Shown here piece by piece: positions 10,092 through 19,239 of a stretch of 64,000 nt of DNA. Numbering within the stretch: position 1 is the stretch's first letter; every line of letters begins with the position of its first letter. The DNA comes from Nemophila menziesii (Eukaryota; Streptophyta; Magnoliopsida; Boraginales; Hydrophyllaceae). The position numbers and the translations under genes were made by a program. The notes under the pieces are model-generated. The model had not been told where the DNA came from, searched no databases, and saw only the letters and a program-made list of their open reading frames with translations. The stretch covers positions 23,693,499 to 23,757,498 of the forward strand of contig JARWIR010000016.1 of the NCBI GenBank assembly GCA_029959085.1, in the 5' to 3' direction.

Positions 10092-10121
10092 AAAATATGA
10101 ATGAATAAAACATCCGGCAAA
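9947..10121 (+). repeat. Inverted TTTGCCGG/CCGGCAAA pair enclosing poly(A) runs and palindromes
   Basis: The arms are at 9947-9954 and 10114-10121. Between them are two A runs and the near-palindromes GGATCCGGGAACCCGGATCC (10006-10025) and AACCGGGAACCCGGTT (10030-10045). Element C has the same arms at 36237-36244 and 36438-36445 around an (AT)n run. B has degenerate arms near 13981 and 14122. Confidence 0.65.
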
Positions 10122-10247
10122 GTGGAATTTTCTGAAAATCATCTTATTTATAGTGGGTAGACATGGGACGCTAAATTGTTGCGTATATGGGTGAGTGAGA
10201 ACATCTTTTTGAGCGTTAACTCAAGCTCGAGGACATTGTTGATGGTA

Positions 10248-10273
10248 AGTGAGGAGAGAGCCAAAAGCTCACT
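10248..10273 (+). other. Conserved AGTGAG/CTCACT hairpin (element A)
   Basis: AGTGAG and CTCACT flank GAGAGAGCCAAAAG, and GAGC/GCTC can form a smaller inner stem. The same block is at 14266-14291 in B and 36579-36604 in C, preceded in all three by ACTCAAGCTC and GTTGATGG. Confidence 0.55.
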
Positions 10274-10671
10274 TCAAATTTACCAAATATTTATCCATAC
10301 CGTCCTTAAGCCATTATTATAACCGTAAAGACCTCGTGATTCCTAAGTGCATAGTGAATTTATTATTCTGTTGATAGGGAATACACTAGGTGGAGCGTTC
10401 AAAGCGAGGTAGGATTAATGACCACCCTATAGCCATCATACAGAGATGAGTACAAGTGTAACCTTCAAGCATTGCGACTTTAATTTTATGATTGAGATTA
10501 TTTATGTTTGATGTTGCATGATTAGTGTATGTAGATGTTAATTTTTAAAGTTTGCTATATGAGATTTATCTTAGGAATTGCTTTAGGGTTTATTTGCTAG
10601 CTTCTATGTGTTTATACGTTTGCTTCTACCCCTCGTTTTATTTTGTTTTGCTTTGTCGGGACAACAAAGGT

Positions 10672-10684
10672 TTGAGTTGGGGGT
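10672..10684 (+). other. Polypurine tract of element A
   Basis: TTGAGTTGGGGGT ends two bases before the 3' LTR start at 10687, where the plus-strand primer is expected. Confidence 0.75.
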
Positions 10685-10686
10685 CT

Positions 10687-12244
10687 TGATGTCTCCCTAA
10701 TTGTTCTTATTTTAGACACTTAGGAGACATCATTTTTGGTGTTTATTTAATTAATTCGATAGACTTTTGAATGAAATATGCAATAATTCGGATTTCCCTT
10801 TTTATTTCTAGCATTTTTGAATTATTAAACTTTTGCGCGTAATATTGGTATTTTTAGTGTAAAGTTTACAGGTTTTAGATGTTAGCTAGGAAAGGAATCC
10901 GAAGATAAAGTCAAAGATCAAAAGATAGAGTCAAGACTTGAAGAGAAATCCCGAAGATTTTATTTTAGAGCTGAAAATCCATTTTCCAGGCCCTTGATTG
11001 CTGTTTTCGAGGTACTTAAGAGCTGATTGAGCCGCTGACCTTTGAAGAGAAAACATTCCTTATCGAAGTACGGAACTTTAGCAACTGGAATGAGGTCAAT
11101 CGGAGTTGTAACGCATCGGGAAAAGCAGTTTTAGTGAAGGCCTGTCATCAGTTACGGGATTTTGGGCTTAGAAAGTGGGCTTGGACATTTAATTAGGCTT
11201 TTATTTTCTGGTCCAAGCCCTAGTCCGAATTTTTAACTATAAAAGGAGGTCTGGACTTCTATTTTACATACAATTCACTTTCCACAAGATTAAAAACACC
11301 AGAGAAGCTACAGCAGGAAGAAAGGAGAAGCTACAAGAGCTGGAGTGGGTCTATAGCTCCGTTCGTAGTCATTCTTATTCCGAAAATTAGGTTTTTCTTT
11401 TATTTTAATTTTGTAACGAATATGAATTCCATTTCTTTTTATTTAGTTTTTAATTTTAATATGAGCTAAATTTCCATTAGTGCTTGAGAACAAAACAATG
11501 GGTGAATCGTGATTTTACTATTATAACGAATGTTGAATTTGGGTTTTTATTGAATTAAATTAAATTAGGGCTTTTACTCTTTTCGACAATTTGTGAATGT
11601 TTACTGATTTTAGAGTCGCGAACTAAAATTAGGTATTAGTATCTAAGCTATTCCATATATGTGGCGTATGGATCATCCTGACGGGGGGTTTAGGTACAGA
11701 AATAATTGTTCAATCTAGGATAAAAACTATTGATTCTGACGAACTTAGTTAATCCTAGGGCCAATGTGGTAATAAATCTTAATCATCCAACGGTGGATCA
11801 TATTTACCCTGACGGGACTAGTGACACTTTAGGATCGCCTTATAGTCCACCCTGACGGGGGTATAAGGATATTAGAATCCCGACCATTGTAATTGACTGA
11901 TTTAACCCTTAAACAACATAAGTTAGAAAGTAAAATTAGGAGGATCCTTGCGTTCTCAAGTACTACATCTCATATTGCGTTTTCATACATTTTACTTGCG
12001 TCTTATCTTTTACTTGCATTATTATTTTATCTTTCAATTAGTTATAATAAACAAAACCAAAACAAACAGTTTATCCTCTTTCATTTTCATAAGTGCATCA
12101 ATCGCTATTTGCATAAACATTGTGATCAACCATCCGTCCTTGGAACGAATCTGATTATCAGAATTACTACTTGGGACAACCGTACACTTGCGGTTGTGGT
12201 TCGATTATTATTTGCATTTATTTAGAACACACAAAGGACCACCA
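10687..12244 (+). repeat. 3' LTR of element A, 1558 bp
   Basis: Begins TGATGTCTCC and ends ACCACCA, the TG...CA form of LTRs. The first ten bases recur inverted (GGAGACATCA) at 10723-10732. A TATA box (TATAAAAG) is at 11238-11245, so transcription should start about 11270. The structured leader hairpin is at 11838-11868. Bases 11256-12244 match 1-989. Confidence 0.95.
11238..11245 (+). promoter_or_regulatory. TATA box of the A-type LTR
   Basis: TATAAAAG followed by GG, about 550 bp into the LTR. The solo LTR of the same type has TATAAAAG at the equivalent place (31513-31520). Confidence 0.7.
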
Positions 12245-13169
12245 ACTTTCCCTTTGCTTATGCGAGAGTGTTCGAAAAAGAAGTTGGAGAAGGTGAGTTC
12301 AAGAGATTCTTAGAGATATGAGATAGATTGGGTTGGTCTACGTTCATGATTTGAAGATCAAATCTATGTTTAGAGTTAGTTTTCGAGTTCTATTTAGGCC
12401 TCGTTAGCCGAGATAGTGAAGGTCGTGTTCCAGTTAAAGGCAAGTTAGTTCCTTTTACAGTTGAAGAGATTAGGAACCACTTCCAGTTAAAGAAATTGAT
12501 TGGACAATGTAAGTATAGAGAAGCGGTAGAAAAGATCAAGACTTTCAATTGGAATCAACTTTTTGAGCATGTTTAGATAAGGAGAAAGTGCAATCACATA
12601 AGGGAGAATTGAAGGCACCTTGGCCTTACATATATCTTCAAGCAGATACAAGAGTTTGGCACAATTTTCTTACACCAAACGCCTTTGGAAACACGCGAAC
12701 TTCGAATTTAACTAAGAAAAATGAAATCTTTTTGAATTGTATTTTAAAAGGGGAAGAAGTAGATATGGCACAGTTGATCTTTGAGGAGGTGATGCGATTT
12801 TCGGTTTCTCCTACTTCGTTATTTAATGTGAAATATCCTACTATGATCACGTGCCTTGTACGAAAAACGCATGTGATACCAGGTGAAGAAGAGAAACTAT
12901 TGTATAAGATGAGTAATAGTATTTACAATACTTGCATCTAGACAATTTTGAGAGGAGCAAGAGTTATGAAACCTCCACAATAAAGTGAAGAGGGTCGTAT
13001 TTGGCGAGAAAAGGTAGAGGAGTGTTTAATTAAAGTTGAAGCAGCTCAAACTTTCTTGGCCGATGATGTAGCACAAATCAAAGCTAATCAAGTGCACATC
13101 ATGACACTCCTTGAGCAATTAAAGCGCGGTCCAGTAAATCCTATCTTGGATGTCGATAATGCGAGGTGA
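12245..13169 (+). pseudogene. Extra ORF of element B, 5' part removed by insertion of A
   Basis: Decayed homologue of the 7895 ORF. The clearest frame is about 12588-12941, with VWHNFLTPNAFGNTRT aligning to VWSRFIIPTFFGIKHT of A, then a segment like A's FDVAKIIYDTIMEF. Reading upstream needs frame changes and crosses stops. The far end, NPILDVDNAR then TGA at 13167-13169, matches C's NPILDVIKAR end at 35450. The upstream half should lie left of element A, outside the window. Confidence 0.8.
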
Positions 13170-14693
13170 TAGCCTCGAGAGTATGTTCTCTTTCTTCTTT
13201 ACCATTTCTGTATATGCTTTATTTGCTTGTTTTTAATTTCTTTTTAGAGTCTTTTTCGAGTCATGGGGACACACCTCATTTTTGAGTTGGGGGTGTGGGC
13301 ATTCGTTGTCTCTCATCTCCATTTTTATGTGATTTAACTGTTTTAGGTAGAAATGAAATTTTTTGATACATGGGAATTAAATGTAGAGTGTGTTTAATAG
13401 CTTGAAAGCATAAGCTTAGTAAGTTGATGATAGAAAGTAGTATGATTATGAGTTGTTTTATGATGTATGGTTTGAGTATTTACATGAAACACACATTAAT
13501 AATAAAGAAAAGATTAGTAAGCAATGTGCTAGAAGTATGTTTGATCTTAGGGCGCCTTGAGGGGTGTGTAGGCCGTGAGATCCAAGCTAGTTGATAAACC
13601 CATTTGATGAACGTGCTAAAGGTAAGAGAATAACGAAATTACATAGTTTAGAAAGTGATTAAGGCGGTTCTTTGATAAGCCCCTTGTTGCCTTTTAGCTT
13701 GCTTCCCCTTAATTATATTTTATATCCTTCTCAGCCACTTCTAGCCTTTCGAAAGCCTTTTTATTAGCCATTTTATAAGCCATATCCCTTTAGATTTTAG
13801 GACTTTTCCATATGAATCGAACTCGAATCACGATGCATAGACAGTTGTTTTAGAGCTTGATTTTGGGGTGGTGGGTCCACCATTATGGGAATTGTTATTG
13901 GGTTGGGAACTTTTGAGCTTATTAATTGTTCTATGCTCTACATTTTGTGATGATTCACAGGTTTATTATATTGTAACCCTTCGCCGGGGTAAAAGTAAAA
14001 GAAAAAAGTTATAAAAAGAAAAGAAAATATGTGAAAAAAGAGCATTATATCTCACATAAAAAAGAGAGTCATATCAATACAAAATAAAAAAAATGATATG
14101 AAAAGATTGAATATATTTGGACCGACAAAGTGGAATTTTTATGTGAACATCTTTAGGCGTTATATTGGGTTATTGGGGATGCTAAATTAGTTCATCAAAA
14201 TTATTGGGTTGAGTGAGAACATTTTATGAGAGTAACTCAAGCTCTAGGGAGACTCGTTGATGGCTAGTGAAGAGAGAGCCAAAAGCTCACTCTAAATTAT
14301 CCAAATATACTAGCATACTGTCCCTAAGCCAACATTACAACCTTAAAAACCTTATGATTCTTTGCTATGTGATCTAGAAGTAATTGAGCTTTTAGAGGGT
14401 AGTTAGATGGATCTTTGGATACTCGTAAAGGTCGATGAACAATCTATAGCTTCCTTGGTAAAGTGAGTAAATAACCTCTCCTTCTTACATTGCGAAGCTA
14501 ATCTGATCTTGAATTTGAGTTGTGTTGATCGTGGATGTGAAAATTGTACAGGTAAATTAGTTGTAAATATAATTACATGAAATTTTCTGAGTAGTTGCTT
14601 TGAGTTTATTTTATATATTATGCTATCTTCTTTCCGACTATGCTTAATTGACTTAGGTGTGTATTATCTTTATTGTACTGGGACGATACAACT
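13170..14693 (+). other. 3' non-coding region of element B
   Basis: Homologous to 9212-10671 of A. Landmarks: changed hairpin 13258-13277, polypurine-like motifs 13282-13294 and 13857-13869, degenerate bracket near 13981/14122 around A-rich sequence, and the AGTGA...CTCACT block 14266-14291. No ORF of interest. Confidence 0.7.
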
Positions 14694-14705
14694 TTGAGTT
14701 GGGGT
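14694..14705 (+). other. Polypurine tract of element B
   Basis: TTGAGTTGGGGT ends two bases before the LTR start at 14708. Confidence 0.65.
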
Positions 14706-14707
14706 CA

Positions 14708-16187
14708 TGATGTCTCCCTATTTGTGATATAACAATCTAGGTTGGAGACACCATTTTAGGTGTATTCGAGTATTTAATTAGAGATATTTATTCATATTTC
14801 GAGAAATTCCTATTTCTTGTCTTGATTTGATGAATTATTATTTTTAGAGCATATTTGGTTTAATTTGTGTGTTAATGTGAAACTTTAAAGATATATGGAA
14901 AATTATTAGATTCCAAATCAATTCTAAGAGATAAAGGAATTAAGAGATAGAAGGAATTAAGAGATAAGGAAGTAGAGATAAAATAGGAAAGGAAAAACTG
15001 CCAAGTAAAATTGAAATTCTGCAGCCACGACCACTAAAGTGAAGATAACTCAAAATCGGCTGGTAATTTGGACAAGCAATCTAAAGGAAAAGTGTACATC
15101 TTTTAGACGCGGTCGTTTCGATATAAAGTAGGCAAAAATCAGAGTAATAACAAGTGAGATACGACCAGAACAAGACATCAGTGTTTATCCTATCTACTAT
15201 ATTTTAGGAAACAAATTTGATTTAGAAAAGGAGTCTAATTACTTGCCTTCTACTCCAACATTTTGACATTGGGTCTTCTAAACACCTATAAATACACCCT
15301 TTAATCATTGTAAACTTGTCCTTGCCTCTACACAATTAGTCCTAACGTTTATTCATCATAGAAGTCATTCAAGAGAAGCAAGTTGACAATATGTATCTTT
15401 ATTTTAGTTTATTTCTTTCTAGTATGCACTAATTTTCCCAAAGCTTGGGTTTTGCATATGTATAATCTTTGAATTATATTTTCTTCTGTCTAATTTTCTT
15501 TGCGAAAACTCTTTTAAATTGATTATAGCTTTTTAAGCATATATTTGTTTCATGTGTTTTGATTTATTGCCTATCTTAATCTTGATCACGTTAGGATAGT
15601 GTTAATAGTAATTAGATGGTCACCCGGAAGGGGTGTCTAATTATTGAAACATCACATAAGCATCTAGTGTGTGGTAGTGATACGGAAGGACTTGCCTAAC
15701 TAGATAGTCATCAGGGTTTGAGATTTAATCACCGATCATTGTGCAAGGTCCCCTGGTAATTGTTAGGTTGTCTCTTAAGTCCACCCAGAAGGGGGTTAGG
15801 AGTAATATAGTATCTTGGATACTTATCTAAGAGCTTTAATCACCCTTATTAACTAGTAGAAGAAATAGAAGGATTAGTGCATACTAGCAAATCTTGAGCT
15901 ATACTCTCTCAGCTTATTCTTACATATTTTATTTATTGTTTTATCTATAGTTTAATTAATCATATCTCCTCAATCAATCATTATATTTATTTTACTGTCT
16001 TTAGCTATTAATTACTACACTTTTCTGTTAATCCATTTGTATAACACACTATGTCCCAGAGAACGAATCTTTACTTATCATTAAGACTTGTGTACGACCT
16101 GTGATACTTGCAGTGAGTACTGTGCTTGGCTGGGGTGTTTAGTTGCATCTTTATTATCTTATTTTTATCACGCCCTAGCTGACACCA
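14708..16187 (+). repeat. LTR of element B, 1480 bp
   Basis: Starts TGATGTCTCC with an inverted, one-mismatch copy GGAGACACCA about 50 bp in, and ends GACACCA. TATA box TATAAATA at 15287-15294. The hairpin at 15772-15802 pairs CTCTTAA with TTAGGAG, using one G-U pair. It is closer to the LTR of C than to that of A by eye. Confidence 0.85.
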
Positions 16188-16193
16188 AGTTTT

Positions 16194-16211
16194 TGGCGCC
16201 GCTGCTGGGGA
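16194..16211 (+). other. Primer binding site after the B LTR
   Basis: TGGCGCCGCTGCTGGGGA, one base different from the A site, six bases after the LTR end. Its presence shows that a 5' internal region follows this LTR. Confidence 0.8.
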
Positions 16212-16315
16212 CTTGTGTCTAGCGTGTGGGTTTTTAATTTTTAGTGTAGTAGTTTTAGTAATTTTTTCAAATTTACGCTTTTGGTTTGTTTTGGTCTCTT
16301 TCAGGTTTTTAGTCC

Positions 16316-16755
16316 ATGCTTGAGAATGCAGAGAGTGTTTTCACAACTTACAACAAACGCTTGAGAGAAGAACGAGAGCAAAGGCAAGCAATGGCTCAAA
16401 TAGAGGAAGAAGTACCACCACGGGGGGATAATACTAATCTTAATCAAAATGATAATCAACTGCAAGAACCAATCCCTCATGTACCACAACTTGTTCCTCG
16501 AGTACCACCAGTAAGAGATAACGGAAACAATATCAGACAAGAACAAGATCTCCCAGGCTTGGGAGCACCTTTTTGAGTTCAACCTCTAGGTTATATTCCT
16601 CCAGAGATCCAAAATATAAAGTTCAGTCCCGATCCAGGTATGCTCCATCAATTTACAAGCTTTGGACTCTAGTGGTGCAGCAATTCAAGATCTGGTAAGA
16701 GCGATTCAGAAGTTCATGCAGATTTGTGATGCTTACATTACTCCAGACATTACAC
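16316..16755 (+). pseudogene. Broken gag start of element B
   Basis: The ATG at 16316 opens an 86-codon frame, acidic and rich in Gln, Pro and Asn like the N-terminus of A's gag, ending in TGA at 16574-16576. Beyond the stop, similarity to A goes on: FSPDPGMLHQF matches A's FRPDSGMLAQF, and after a frameshift KFMQICDAYIT matches KFKQICDSYIT. Similarity ends near 16755, so the rest of gag and all of pol are absent. Confidence 0.75.
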
Positions 16756-17160
16756 GCGAGAGAGGTCAGATCTGGAGCGGAGGTGAAGATGGCGGTTTTC
16801 GTGTGTAGGAAAACGGCGACGCGAAGGTGGCAGCGATGGAGAAAGGTCAGATCCGGTGGAGACGACATGGTGGGAAAGTGAGATCTCGTTCTGATCATGG
16901 TGGAGACCGGTTTCTAATAATGATGGTGGAGATCAGGTTTTTATGATGATGGTGGTGGAGAGAGGATTGGTGTGGGGGTGAGTATTGGTAATGGTGGAAC
17001 AACAGAGAGGGAGGAGAGCGGTAGTGGTTTTATGCATCAGGAGAGCGACGGTGGGTTGAGATCGACAGCCATATAGAGAGAGGAGGGTAAAGGAGAGGGA
17101 CGGCCATATAGAGAGAGAAGGAGGGTAAGGAGAATGGAATGAAATTTTTTGGTGTTTCCT
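16756..17160. other. Purine-rich GGTGGAGAT/GAGAGAGG stretch of unknown origin
   Basis: Abruptly follows the broken gag. The + strand is rich in G and A, with repeated GGTGGAGA and GAGAGAG words and no long ORF. It resembles in composition, on the opposite strand, the C-rich region at 53200-53700. Possibly part of a DNA transposon that truncated element B; no termini seen. Confidence 0.3.
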
Positions 17161-19239
17161 ATAACCTTATTGGGTTTTTGTTTTGGTTTTTCTTTTCACA
17201 CTGTAATAATAAAGGAGAATGAGGGTGTTTTGGGTTTTTTTTCTTTTTTTAGTAGGGTTTAATGGGTAGTTAAGTTGGGTTTTATTTTGTTAAATTGTAA
17301 GTCATGGGACCTTATTTACTCATCACCCCTTCTTTATTATTCAACTTGTCAAATCAATTAATATACTTCTTCAACATCGCCTCCCCCCTTCACTTAATAG
17401 AAACGGTGACCCAAAAAGATTTCACATCTCATTATGTATTTCCTCTATCTATTAATCCTTTTCATCATCAAATCTCCCAATTAAACGTCATTTTCACGCC
17501 CAATTTTTTGCATTGTAACTCGATTATTTTCAATTGCCACGTCATTCTCTGATCTACATATTATTTTTCATCTCAAATTCCGATTCTTCAGATCTTTATC
17601 TAAATCATTGTTGGCCAAGCTCCGGGTCCAAAGTTAACAAGACGGTGTTTGGGACCCGATTATTTAAATGTATATTATTATTTTTCATTGTGCCGGTCAT
17701 ATCGTATATACAATTTATTGGTTTTATTTTTCTTTTAAGGTAATTTTGTCTCATTTTTTAATATAATTTTACTTTTATCTGATTTGAGTTACACTTGTAT
17801 ATGTTGATATCTAATGGGGTTTTTCCAGTAAATAATCTACATATTTGAATTACACATCTTTTCCATTTGTATAGGGCTTATTATTTCATATAGATTTAAA
17901 ACCTATTTCATATTGTAGAGTCCAAATTTCTTTTTGGTATAATTATCGATACATTTACGAATATTTGGAATGTTAACTTATTAACTTGTTGATTATGTAT
18001 TACTCTGTTATAGAGTTTATAAATTTATAAATTGGAGTAGTTGTGAAATCGATAGTTATTGTAATAATAAAAGTAGGTCCAGGGGTTAAATCAATATCGA
18101 GACAAATAAAACTTAGATGTATTTTTGAAAAATAGTTTTAAGTGTTGTCTTGTATATTAAGCTCATTTGAATATTATTTTATGTATAAGTTCTTTCATAG
18201 GAGGTTTAACTATTAATTCAATCTAATATCTGTCAGAATTTAGATTTCAATTGATTTTTTCTAAATTACAGTGCAAGTGATTCCAAACCGATAGAAAGAT
18301 CGATGACCATGGCATTTCAAAAATATAAGGTAATAAATTCCAACTTAAATACAACATTATCTTTTTCATTACTCAAATATTAGGTTTTCATAAGTTAGCT
18401 TTAATACCCCAAGCCTCCTCTTGTTGCAAATTGTAGTCCAAACAACTAAATTTTAGTTGCAAAATTGCTTGTTTACTTTCTTAACTTGTCAAGTTCTTCA
18501 AAATTTATTTACTTTCAGATTCAAACGTTATCGAATAAAGCCATAGCCATGGCCTTTCCCATCTTCAGTACAAGCGACTTTTCAAGACAAGATGTTTCCA
18601 TAGGTTTGGAACATCTCGTGAAGCTTTGCGTTATCGATAGAATCAGCCAAATTCAGAGATTAAGCTTCGGTCAAGGCCACCAGCGCGCGAAGGAAGGATC
18701 CCAGGAAAGGGTTTGAAGAGGAGACATGTGACTCATGAAGTTTTTTAATGTTGGCTACATTTAGCTCAGTATAGGACTCATCTCTGCAAATATGAGACTA
18801 AATGTAATAGATGTGTTTGCTTTTTTGCGCATACTGGATTCCGGCCATGATAGGTCTCTATACTATTAAAAAAAATGTAATTTTTGAATTAATTGCACCA
18901 TATGTCCCTATAAATCAAAAAGTTAACAAATGAAACACAATTAAATCACAAAGTAACATTATTAGGACCATTTTAAATTGCTCTGGTGTTAAAAATATCC
19001 CTGCCACCGGTCAATTAGAATGTCCGTTGGTGTTAAAAGCTTGCCAGACAGATGCCAATTAATCAGATTCAGATTCATAAATTAATTAGGATCAGTAGTA
19101 AATTATCTTTATTGGGATGCTTTCAAATCTTGTAATTTATATCTTACTAATTCATTACTATCAGTTAACCATGCTTATGTCATCAATTCTACAAAGAGAA
19201 AATCAACGAATTTATGTAATAATAAAGTCGTTAAGAATT
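17161..19239. other. AT-rich intergenic region, no supported gene
   Basis: Short open frames at 17304-17552, 17534-17743 and 18465-18716 resemble nothing I know and lack coding features. The ATG at 18549 opens a short frame starting MAFPIFSTSDFSRQDVS that ends at 18716; it could be a gene fragment but has no support. Confidence 0.4.

Larger units (their letters stand above)
9212..10671 (+). other. Structured 3' non-coding region of element A
   Basis: About 1.46 kb without a convincing ORF, yet much of it is shared with B (13170-14693) and C (35451-37009). Shared landmarks are the 9274-9293 hairpin, two polypurine-like motifs, the TTTGCCGG/CCGGCAAA pair and the AGTGAG...CTCACT hairpin at 10248-10273. 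Poly(A) runs of 15 (9961-9975, with a few more just before) and 33 (10057-10089) lie between the inverted pair. Confidence 0.7.
6975..10684 (+). repeat. Five dispersed polypurine-tract-like motifs in element A
   Basis: TTGAGTTTGGGGT occurs at 6975-6987, 7874-7886, 9298-9310 and 9846-9858. The version next to the LTR, TTGAGTTGGGGGT, is at 10672-10684. Only the last adjoins an LTR and so is the expected plus-strand primer. The second lies nine bases before the extra ORF's ATG, and the third directly follows the 9274 hairpin. Elements B and C repeat the same motif at matching places. Confidence 0.7.
1..12244 (+). mobile_element. Element A: young Athila-type Ty3/gypsy LTR retrotransposon, 5' end outside window
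   Basis: The order is LTR, tRNA-Asp primer site, gag, protease-RT-RNase H-integrase, an extra ORF, a long 3' non-coding region, polypurine tract and LTR. Integrase comes after RNase H, which is the Ty3/gypsy order. The primer site, the gag type and the extra ORF downstream of pol fit the Athila lineage; I see no second RNase H of the Tat/Ogre kind. The part of the 5' LTR inside the window aligns with the 3' LTR at a constant offset of 11255 without an indel, and I noticed no substitutions, so insertion was recent. The element landed inside the extra ORF of an older relative (B): the sequence resumes at 12245 with B coding sequence. The target duplication cannot be checked because the left flank is off-window. 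Confidence 0.95.
12245..16755 (+). mobile_element. Element B: older Athila-type element, interrupted on the left by A
   Basis: 12245 starts inside B's extra ORF. Its 3' non-coding region and polypurine tract (14694-14705) lead into an LTR at 14708-16187. That LTR is followed not by flanking DNA but by a primer site and the start of a gag gene, which breaks off near 16755. So either two copies share one LTR after recombination, or this LTR is a 5' LTR preceded by a second copy's 3' end. The coding parts carry stops and frameshifts. Confidence 0.85.

Noticed and set aside
9708..10113. Minus-strand ORFs with Phe runs
   Set aside because: Translations of the poly(A) runs and conserved non-coding region of A.
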